40,193 nucleotides of DNA from an uncultured Desulfobulbaceae bacterium (GTDB lineage: Bacteria; Desulfobacterota; Desulfobulbia; Desulfobulbales; Desulfocapsaceae), in assembly GCA_947311315.1 (NCBI GenBank), contig CAMZKN010000078.1, positions 1-40,193 on the forward strand, given 5' to 3'. Each line of letters opens with the position of its first letter. Position 1 is the first letter of the stretch. Made by a program: the position numbers and the translations under genes. Below, piece after piece: positions 1-5,938 of this stretch. The notes below the pieces were generated by a model. That model was not told the origin of the DNA. It saw only the letters and a list, made by a program, of their open reading frames with translations, and did no database searches.

Positions 1-12
1 CTGAATCAAGGC

Positions 13-85
13 GTGAAGAAAATTTTACCACAGGCATATACGTGATATCGGAGTCTACGCTTACCTCCGAGGATAAAATTTTCAC
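13..85. repeat. Nested inverted repeat upstream of ybaB
   Basis: The arms GTGAAGAAAATTTTACC (13-29) and GGATAAAATTTTCAC (71-85) are near-perfect inverse complements. A second pair lies inside them, TCGGAG (48-53) with CTCCGA (65-70). The stretch could fold as a long hairpin. It may be a remnant of a palindromic element or the 3' structure of a gene lying before the window. No protein is evident in bases 1-174. Confidence 0.45.
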
Positions 86-174
86 AGCAACGAAGAGTCA
101 GGGAAAAAGGCCGTTTCTGGACGGACACTAAATAACATCTTAACACAACGACAACTTTTACACGTGGAAACAAT

Positions 175-495
175 ATGGATATCAGTGGTATCATGCAACA
201 GGCAAAAGACATGCAATCCAAAATGGCAAAAATCCAACAGGATCTCGCCGGAAAATCGATAACAGGCAGTGCCGGTGGTGGCATGGTAATGACAACGGTA
301 AACGGTCAGGGTGACGTCCTCTCCATTTCCATCGAAAAGACTGTGATCGACCCGGAAGAAACAGAAATGCTCCAGGATCTCGTTGTAGCAGCAACTAACG
401 ATGCGTTACGTAAAGCAAAAGAACTAAGCAAGGAGGAGATGTCACAACTGACTGGCGGCCTCAACCTCCCTGATTTAACAAATTTCATAAAATAA
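175..495 (+). CDS. ybaB: YbaB/EbfC family nucleoid-associated protein
   Basis: A 106-residue protein of normal YbaB/EbfC length. It has the family pattern: an N-terminal helix rich in Met, Gln and Lys (about residues 5-30), a glycine-rich turn with 'SAGGGMV' near residue 35, a central segment with 'IDPEE', and a C-terminal helix. YbaB proteins are small dimers that bind DNA and are encoded next to recR in many bacteria, as here, where recR begins 10 nt after the stop. The ribosome-binding site is weak (GTGGAAA before the ATG). dnaX, the usual upstream partner, would lie outside the window. Confidence 0.93.
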   Translation: MDISGIMQQAKDMQSKMAKIQQDLAGKSITGSAGGGMVMTTVNGQGDVLSISIEKTVIDPEETEMLQDLVVAATNDALRKAKELSKEEMSQLTGGLNLPDLTNFIK

Positions 496-505
496 CAGCG
501 TATCC

Positions 506-1108
506 ATGCAAATTCTCCCCCCTCCTTTAGAGAAGTTAATTGATAACCTGTCACGTCTTCCAGGCATTGGCAAAAAGACGGCGACCCGATTGGCTTTAAA
601 TATTCTACGCAGGCCACCAGCGCAGGCCAAAGAACTTGCAGCAACTCTGGCCTCTTTACACGAATCTATCCAGCTTTGCTCCTGCTGTTTCTCTTTTTCG
701 GAAAGCGACCCTTGCACAATATGCGCTGACCCCCGCAGAAGTGGTGACACCATTTGTGTGGTAGAACAATCAGGAGACCTTCTCGCCATAGAAAAAACAG
801 CCACATACAGAGGTCATTACCATATTCTTCACGGAGTTCTTTCGCCCATGGATGGCATCGGCCCGGATGAGATCAAAATAGATGAACTTCTCGCCCGCAT
901 AAAAAATGGAACAATTCGCGAGGTCATAATTGCCACAAGCTCAACCGTTCCAGGAGAAGCAACTGGGTCATACCTCATTGATATACTACAGAATAAGGCT
1001 GTAACACTTACTCGCCTTGCCCGGGGAATTCCCATGGGCATGGATATAAAATACGCCGATAAATACACGCTGGCAAAAGCTATCGAGGAGAGATCATCTG
1101 CCAAATAG
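506..1108 (+). CDS. recR: Recombination mediator protein RecR
   Basis: A 200-residue protein, the usual RecR length. The N-terminal helix-hairpin-helix reads 'LPGIGKKTA' (residues 18-26). A C4 zinc finger is formed by C58, C61, C70 and C73. The Toprim domain follows, and the C-terminal part contains 'TRLARGIPMG'. RecR works with RecO/RecF to load RecA onto SSB-coated single-stranded gaps. It is probably co-transcribed with ybaB. No terminator hairpin is visible between its stop and the tRNA that follows. Confidence 0.97.
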   Translation: MQILPPPLEKLIDNLSRLPGIGKKTATRLALNILRRPPAQAKELAATLASLHESIQLCSCCFSFSESDPCTICADPRRSGDTICVVEQSGDLLAIEKTATYRGHYHILHGVLSPMDGIGPDEIKIDELLARIKNGTIREVIIATSSTVPGEATGSYLIDILQNKAVTLTRLARGIPMGMDIKYADKYTLAKAIEERSSAK

Positions 1109-1146
1109 TTTTTTACTTTTTCTCTCAATTTATGCTAGATTTTTCC

Positions 1147-1175
1147 TTGACAGACAGAGGTTTTACTGGTAATTG
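1147..1175 (+). promoter_or_regulatory. Possible sigma-70 promoter of tRNA-Val
   Basis: A perfect -35 TTGACA (1147-1152) is followed, after 17 nt, by a poor -10 (TAATTG, 1170-1175), about 62 nt before the mature tRNA. The -35 is convincing and the -10 is not, so this is tentative. Confidence 0.4.
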
Positions 1176-1237
1176 AAACAGGTTCTATGCATGTCGCACA
1201 AACTCTTTTTATTGCGTATGCATTTCGTTGCCGACAC

Positions 1238-1312
1238 AGGCGCGTAGCTCAGTGGGAGAGCGCCACCTTGACGTGGTGGATGTCGTCGGTTCAATCCCGT
1301 CCGCGCCTACCA
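1238..1312 (+). tRNA. tRNA-Val (anticodon GAC)
   Basis: The cloverleaf can be drawn by hand. The acceptor stem AGGCGCG/CGCGCCT is perfect, the D arm is GCTC...GAGC, and the anticodon stem CCACC/GGTGG has loop TTGACGT, giving anticodon GAC. The T arm has a TTCAATC loop, and an encoded CCA ends at 1312. The T stem GTCGG/CCGTC has one T-T mismatch at its second pair, which is slightly unusual but tolerable. It codes for the GTC valine codon. Confidence 0.97.
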
Positions 1313-1391
1313 GATATTAGGCTAAAGTAAGAACACCTTCGTCCAAGGCGTTGGTACCTGGAAATTCATTTTTTTAAAATGGTGTTTCCAA

Positions 1392-1430
1392 AAGGTACTT
1401 ATACCCCCTTGTGGGGTGTTAATTCTTTAG
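1392..1430 (+). repeat. Short repeat copy 1 with CCCC/GGGG hairpin
   Basis: This stretch resembles bases 39815-39850. Both begin AAGGTAC, then have a CCCC run, a short loop and TGGGGTGTTA, then a T/A-rich tail. The CCCC/GGGG arms can pair. It lies between tRNA-Val and thrS. Its function is unknown. Confidence 0.4.
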
Positions 1431-1456
1431 CCTTTGTTATTCTATATAAGATTGAT

Positions 1457-3385
1457 ATGAGTGAAATTGCCGTAACTTTATTGGATGGAGAAACCGTTAA
1501 CGTAACAGCCGGAGCTACCGTTGGTGATGCGTTCTCCTCCCTTTTGTCAAATAAACAGCGAAAACGCACTGTTGCAGCGAAAACCAACGATGCTGTTGTC
1601 GATTTCTGTACTGTTTTAAACGACGATACGGTTCTTGTACCTATCCAGATCGACTCCGAAGAAGCGCATGATATACTACGTCACAGCACTGCACATATCA
1701 TGGCGCTTGCTGTTCGTGACATCTTCGGTGACACGGTTAAAGTAGCCATTGGCCCTTCCATCGAAAATGGCTTTTATTACGATTTTTTAAGAGACAACCC
1801 GTTCGTGCCCGAAGACTTTGAGAAAATTGAAGCTAGAATGGAAGAAATTGTCCGGGCGAATCTGCCTTTTGTTCGAACTGAAATAACGAGCAAAGAGGCT
1901 CTGCAAAAATTCTCGTCGGAACAGGAGAAATTCAAGGTTGAATTGATAGAAGATCTCGATGTGGAAAAGGTCTCTCTTTATCATCTCGGCGAATTCACAG
2001 ATCTATGTCGTGGGCCTCACTTACCGAGTAGCTCTTTTGTGAAATCATTCAAACTGCTACGGGTCGCCGGCGCATACTGGCGTGGTGATGAGAAAAAAGA
2101 TGTCCTGCAGCGTATATACGGCACAGCATTTTTCGATAAAAAAGCGCTGAAAAAATACCTGCACAGCCTGGAAGAGGCAAAAAAACGTGACCATCGTAAA
2201 TTAGGCAAACAGCTTGAGCTGTTCACCATAAACGATGAAATAGGCCCAGGCCTTATCCTCTGGCAGCCCAAAGGCGCACAGTTACGGCGACTGATCGAAG
2301 ACTTCTGGAAAGACGAACATTATCGACACGATTATGAGCTGCTCTATACGCCACATATAGCCAGACAGGATCTCTGGAAAACCTCTGGACACCTTGATTT
2401 CTACAGTGAGAATATGTACTCACCAATGGATATTGACGATGTCCAGTACCAGCTCAAACCGATGAACTGCCCCTTTCATATTGGCGTTTTTAACAATCGA
2501 AAAAGGAGTTATCGCGAACTGCCCATACGCTGGTGCGAACTTGGAACAGTCTATCGCTATGAACGTGCGGGGGCGTTGCACGGCCTGCTGAGAGTGCGTG
2601 GTTTTACCCAGGATGACGCCCACGTTTTCTGTCGACCTGATCAACTTGAAGAAGAGATATATAATATACTTGATCTCAATCTCCATATTCTTAAGGCTTT
2701 TGGCTTCAGTGAATATGATATTTATCTCTCTACGCGTCCGGATAAATACGTCGGCAGCGACGAAAATTGGGAAAAATCCACTGAAGCGCTCAAACTTGCT
2801 CTTGAGAAACGTGGTCTGAAATACGTAGTAGATCCTGGAGAAGGTGTGTTTTACGGCCCTAAGATTGATATCAAGATCAAAGATCAACTTGGTCGATCAT
2901 GGCAGTGCTCAACAATTCAAGTAGATTTTAACCTGCCTGAAAGATTTGAGATGAGTTACACCGGCACTGACAACAGTGATCATCAGCCCATCATGATTCA
3001 CCGTGCCCTTATGGGCTCACTTGAACGTTTTATTGGCGTTCTGATTGAGCATTATGCAGGCGCATTCCCCATCTGGTTTACTCCTGTCCAGGCACGTATT
3101 CTCAATATTACCGACGATCAAGCCGAATACTGCCAGGAAATTTTCACGGAACTCCGAAAAGCCGGGATACGTATTGAAAAAGATTTGCGTAATGAGAAAT
3201 TGAATTATAAAATTAGAGAGGCACAAGTTGCCAAGACTCCGTATATGCTTATTGTCGGAGACAAAGAAAAACATGACAAAACGGTTACGGTTCGCCAAAG
3301 GGACGGTAAAAATCTACCACCAATGAGTGTTCCTGAATTTGTCACTAAAATCATGACCGAAGCACAGCAAGGTCGTGGATATTAA
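1457..3385 (+). CDS. thrS: Threonine--tRNA ligase
   Basis: Charges tRNA-Thr in the cytoplasm. From the ATG at 1457 it is 642 residues, the normal class IIa ThrRS length. An in-frame ATG at 1379 would add 26 residues that do not look like ThrRS. The order of domains is canonical: the TGS domain (about 1-62), the second editing domain with 'HSTAH', then the class II catalytic core with the zinc-binding 'MNCPFH', motif 2 'RYERAGALHGLLRVRGF' and the motif 3 region 'HRALMGSLERF', then the anticodon-binding domain. The ribosome-binding site is weak. It leads the translation block, with infC 76 nt downstream and no obvious terminator between them. Confidence 0.98.
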   Translation: MSEIAVTLLDGETVNVTAGATVGDAFSSLLSNKQRKRTVAAKTNDAVVDFCTVLNDDTVLVPIQIDSEEAHDILRHSTAHIMALAVRDIFGDTVKVAIGPSIENGFYYDFLRDNPFVPEDFEKIEARMEEIVRANLPFVRTEITSKEALQKFSSEQEKFKVELIEDLDVEKVSLYHLGEFTDLCRGPHLPSSSFVKSFKLLRVAGAYWRGDEKKDVLQRIYGTAFFDKKALKKYLHSLEEAKKRDHRKLGKQLELFTINDEIGPGLILWQPKGAQLRRLIEDFWKDEHYRHDYELLYTPHIARQDLWKTSGHLDFYSENMYSPMDIDDVQYQLKPMNCPFHIGVFNNRKRSYRELPIRWCELGTVYRYERAGALHGLLRVRGFTQDDAHVFCRPDQLEEEIYNILDLNLHILKAFGFSEYDIYLSTRPDKYVGSDENWEKSTEALKLALEKRGLKYVVDPGEGVFYGPKIDIKIKDQLGRSWQCSTIQVDFNLPERFEMSYTGTDNSDHQPIMIHRALMGSLERFIGVLIEHYAGAFPIWFTPVQARILNITDDQAEYCQEIFTELRKAGIRIEKDLRNEKLNYKIREAQVAKTPYMLIVGDKEKHDKTVTVRQRDGKNLPPMSVPEFVTKIMTEAQQGRGY

Positions 3386-3461
3386 GTTATAGTTCCTGTA
3401 GGTCAGGATGAAACACGAGTAAACACATTTTTTCATGCTCATAGAATGAGGAGGGACAGTT

Positions 3462-4007
3462 ATTAACAGAAAAGGTAGAAATGCTCCGGCACAGCGAGAA
3501 GTAAAAGATATTACCAATGATGCAATACGTTTCCCACAGGTCAGACTCATCGGTGCAGATGGTTCTCAGTTGGGTGTTTTGGCAACAGATGATGCCAAAA
3601 ATTTAGCATATGGTGATGGGCTGGATCTGGTGGTTGTTTCCGAAAACGCCAGCCCACCGGTTTGCCGGATTATGAACTATGACAAGTTCCGCTACGAGCA
3701 AAAGAAAAAGTTACAGGAAGCCAAGAAAAAACAGACTGTTATCGAGACAAAAGAAATAAAGTTTCGGCCCAAGACTGACGCACATGATCTCAATTTCAAA
3801 ATTAAAAATATCAAAAAATTCCTTGCCAGTAAAAATAAGGTGAAATTGACAATGCGTTTTCGTGGTAGAGAGATTGTCTATTGTGAAACAATCGGTATAG
3901 AAGCTATGAACAAAATTGCTGAGGCTCTTGCCGAAGATGCAGTTATTCTACAAAAGCCGAAAATGGAAGGCCGACAACTGGTTATGTTCGTAGGCCCAAA
4001 AGCATAA
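3462..4007 (+). CDS. infC: Translation initiation factor IF-3 (ATT start)
   Basis: IF-3 binds the 30S subunit and checks start-codon choice. The frame is open back to a TGA at 3447. Between that stop and the conserved N terminus there is no ATG, GTG or TTG, but there is an ATT at 3462 placed 7 nt after a strong AGGAGG (3449-3454). From it the protein is 181 residues, a normal IF-3 length, beginning '(M)NRKGRNAPAQREVKDI'. The first conventional start (TTG 3570) would remove conserved N-domain sequence. Use of a start that IF-3 itself discriminates against is the known autoregulation in enterobacteria (AUU in E. coli). The C-terminal domain contains 'KPKMEGRQLVMFVGPK'. Confidence 0.93.
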   Translation: MNRKGRNAPAQREVKDITNDAIRFPQVRLIGADGSQLGVLATDDAKNLAYGDGLDLVVVSENASPPVCRIMNYDKFRYEQKKKLQEAKKKQTVIETKEIKFRPKTDAHDLNFKIKNIKKFLASKNKVKLTMRFRGREIVYCETIGIEAMNKIAEALAEDAVILQKPKMEGRQLVMFVGPKA

Positions 4008-4017
4008 ATTGAAACAG

Positions 4018-4037
4018 GAGCTTTGTTAAGCTCTTTT
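4018..4037 (+). promoter_or_regulatory. Hairpin plus T run after infC (possible attenuator)
   Basis: A perfect 6-bp stem, GAGCTT (4018-4023) with AAGCTC (4028-4033), has a TGTT loop and is followed directly by TTTT. It is terminator-like but weak. It sits 10 nt after the infC stop, where partial termination could set the ratio of IF-3 to the downstream ribosomal proteins. Confidence 0.45.
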
Positions 4038-4051
4038 ACTATACAATACAG

Positions 4052-4099
4052 ACTGTAATCCGGTGTAAATCCTTTTACAGTTATCCTCTTTGATACACC
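4052..4099 (+). promoter_or_regulatory. Predicted H-type pseudoknot in the rpmI leader
   Basis: Stem 1 is ACTGTAA (4052-4058) with TTACAGT (4075-4081), 7 perfect pairs. Its loop contains GGTGTA (4062-4067), which is the exact complement of TACACC (4094-4099) lying just beyond stem 1. This is the topology of an H-type pseudoknot. It ends about 40 nt before the rpmI start codon. In E. coli, rpmI-rplT translation is repressed by ribosomal protein L20 binding a leader pseudoknot, so a similar L20-responsive leader is a reasonable inference. Confidence 0.5.
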
Positions 4100-4141
4100 T
4101 TCAATTGAAGATATTTTTTTGAGGTACAAGGGAGTTTTGTC

Positions 4142-4339
4142 ATGCCTAAAATGAAAACCAACAGAGGTGCTGCCAAGCGCTTCAAATTAACAGGTTCTGG
4201 AAAAATTAAGCGCAACAAAGCGTACAGCAGCCATATCCTGACCAAAAAATCAACAAAACAAAAACGGGGACTTCGTCAGGCTGGTCTTGTAGACTCTGCA
4301 AATGAGAGAAGTATCAGGAAAATTTTACCCTACATATAA
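4142..4339 (+). CDS. rpmI: 50S ribosomal protein L35
   Basis: A 65-residue, very basic protein with the L35 signature: N-terminal '[15 protein letters not shown]', then '[16 protein letters not shown]' and a final 'RKILPYI'. A GGGAG Shine-Dalgarno (around 4131) lies 6-7 nt before the ATG. It lies between infC and rplT, the standard infC-rpmI-rplT operon, and a probable leader structure precedes it. The product is part of the large ribosomal subunit. Confidence 0.97.
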   Translation: MPKMKTNRGAAKRFKLTGSGKIKRNKAYSSHILTKKSTKQKRGLRQAGLVDSANERSIRKILPYI

Positions 4340-4365
4340 AACAGTTTCGGGGGTTAGTCCCTGTG

Positions 4366-4419
4366 ATCTGTAGATTTTTACTACAGATACTGTTATCACA
4401 ATTGCCTCTTAGTAAGAGG
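4366..4419 (+). promoter_or_regulatory. Two hairpins in the rpmI-rplT spacer
   Basis: The first is ATCTGTAG (4366-4373) with CTACAGAT (4381-4388), 8 perfect pairs around an ATTTTTA loop. The second is CCTCTT (4405-4410) with AAGAGG (4414-4419), 6 perfect pairs around AGT. The rplT Shine-Dalgarno (AAGGAG) follows within about 15 nt. Neither has a T run, so they look like translation or stability elements, not terminators. Confidence 0.4.
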
Positions 4420-4441
4420 TTTGGATAGAAGGAGTTTACAA

Positions 4442-4798
4442 ATGCCACGCGTAACACGGGGATTTAAGGCCCGCAGAAGAAGAAATAAAGTCCTGAAACT
4501 TGCCAAAGGTTTCAGAGGCGGTCGCTCACGCCTTTATAAAACTGCCACTGAAGCTGTTGATCGTGCTTTAGTTTATGCATATCGGGATAGACGCACCAAG
4601 AAAAGAGATTTTCGTCGCCTCTGGATCACCAGAATTAATGCTGGTGCACGGATGAACGAAATGAGTTACTCAAAACTGATGGGCGGCCTGAAAAAAGCTG
4701 ATGTTGATCTGGATCGCAAGGTTCTGGCCAATATGGCAATTCTTGACGCACCTGCTTTTTCCAAAGTTGTACAACTGGCCAAAGAAGCAAACGCATAG
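4442..4798 (+). CDS. rplT: 50S ribosomal protein L20
   Basis: From the ATG at 4442, which has AAGGAG seven bases upstream, the protein is 118 residues, the standard L20 length. A TTG seven codons earlier is open but would place the ribosome-binding site inside the gene. The family start '[16 protein letters not shown]' is present, with '[15 protein letters not shown]' and the C-terminal 'LAKEANA'. L20 is an early 23S rRNA-binding assembly protein and a known translational repressor of its own operon. A strong terminator follows. Confidence 0.97.
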   Translation: MPRVTRGFKARRRRNKVLKLAKGFRGGRSRLYKTATEAVDRALVYAYRDRRTKKRDFRRLWITRINAGARMNEMSYSKLMGGLKKADVDLDRKVLANMAILDAPAFSKVVQLAKEANA

Positions 4799-4821
4799 CC
4801 AGTTGATCCCGTTTTTTATTG

Positions 4822-4868
4822 CGTGCCGGTATTAGTCATTGCGACCAATACCGGCACGTTGTTTCTTT
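4822..4868 (+). terminator. Rho-independent terminator after rplT
   Basis: A perfect 12-bp GC-rich stem, CGTGCCGGTATT (4822-4833) with AATACCGGCACG (4847-4858), is followed by a T-rich tail (TTGTTTCTTT). It separates the infC-rpmI-rplT transcript from pheS, which must be read through or have its own promoter. Confidence 0.85.
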
Positions 4869-4894
4869 GAGCCCTCAAAACATCAGCACTCACC

Positions 4895-5908
4895 ATGGAA
4901 CAAGAGCTACAGAGCCTGGCAACCGAGGCAAAAGACGGTTTACATCGACTTGACGATAGTCATCAGCTGGAAGATTTTCGTATCCGTTTTTTAGGGCGAA
5001 AAGGTTTGTTCAGTACGGTCATGAAAAAACTTGGTACTGCCTCCGCAGAGGATCGTCCCCGTTTAGGACAATTGGCAAACAGCATAAAAAAAGAGATAGA
5101 AAAACTCTTTGAGGCCAAAAAATCGTCACTGGCAGCATCCACACCATCAAACGCTTCAGGTGACCTTCCTGATCTTACCCTTCCTGGAAGGTGTCCAGAG
5201 GGCGGAAAGCTGCACCCCGTTACTCAAATCATGACCGAAACCTGTGAGATTTTCGAAAATCTCGGTTTCTCGGTAGCTGAAGGCCCCGACGTCGAACTTG
5301 ATCACTATAATTTCGAAGCACTCAATATCCCGGCGCATCATCCTGCCCGTGATATGCATGATACCTTCTATATCAGTGATTCGGTGCTGCTCCGCACGCA
5401 TACTTCCCCTATGCAGGCGAGGATTATGGAAAACCAGCAACCACCGCTGCGTGTTATCGCCCCCGGGAAAGTATATCGATGTGACTCTGATATCACCCAC
5501 ACTCCCATGTTCCACCAGGTCGAAGGATTTCTCGTTGATAAAGATATTTCTTTTGCCGACCTGAAAGGCATCCTGACAGTTTTCACCCAGAAAATGTTTA
5601 AAAAGGATTTACCTCTTCGATTCAGACCATCCTTTTTTCCCTTCACGGAACCAAGTGCCGAAGTTGATATTGCCTGCGTCATGTGCGATGGTGCTGGTTG
5701 CAGGGTGTGTAAAAAAACCGGCTGGCTTGAAATACTAGGTTCAGGCATGATTGATCCTGAAGTATTCAAGATGGTTGGTTATGATCCTGAAATTTACAGT
5801 GGATTCGCTTTTGGTCTCGGTATCGAACGAATCGCGATGCTGAAATACGGGATCGATGACATTCGGCTTTTTTACGAAAACGATCAACGTTTTCTTTCGC
5901 AGTTTTAA
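4895..5908 (+). CDS. pheS: Phenylalanine--tRNA ligase alpha subunit
   Basis: A 337-residue class II catalytic subunit of the alpha2beta2 PheRS. It has the N-terminal coiled coil (about 1-85), motif 2 around 'FHQVEGFLVDKDI' and motif 3 'GFAFGLGIERIAMLKYG' near the C terminus. The four cysteines in 'CVMCDGAGCRVC' (about residues 265-276) form a zinc-ribbon-like insert known in many bacterial PheS proteins. pheT starts 30 nt after the stop. No strong Shine-Dalgarno precedes the ATG. Confidence 0.97.
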   Translation: MEQELQSLATEAKDGLHRLDDSHQLEDFRIRFLGRKGLFSTVMKKLGTASAEDRPRLGQLANSIKKEIEKLFEAKKSSLAASTPSNASGDLPDLTLPGRCPEGGKLHPVTQIMTETCEIFENLGFSVAEGPDVELDHYNFEALNIPAHHPARDMHDTFYISDSVLLRTHTSPMQARIMENQQPPLRVIAPGKVYRCDSDITHTPMFHQVEGFLVDKDISFADLKGILTVFTQKMFKKDLPLRFRPSFFPFTEPSAEVDIACVMCDGAGCRVCKKTGWLEILGSGMIDPEVFKMVGYDPEIYSGFAFGLGIERIAMLKYGIDDIRLFYENDQRFLSQF

Positions 5909-5938
5909 TCAGTTTTTTCCCAACCTAAATTTAGTGCC

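Noticed and set aside
1379..1456. A 26-residue N-terminal extension of ThrRS from an upstream ATG
   Set aside because: The ATG at 1457 gives the standard length and the TGS domain start; the extra residues lack similarity, and a repeat-like hairpin lies in that stretch.
3570..4007. infC starting at TTG 3570
   Set aside because: It drops 36 conserved N-terminal residues and has no ribosome-binding site, unlike ATT 3462.
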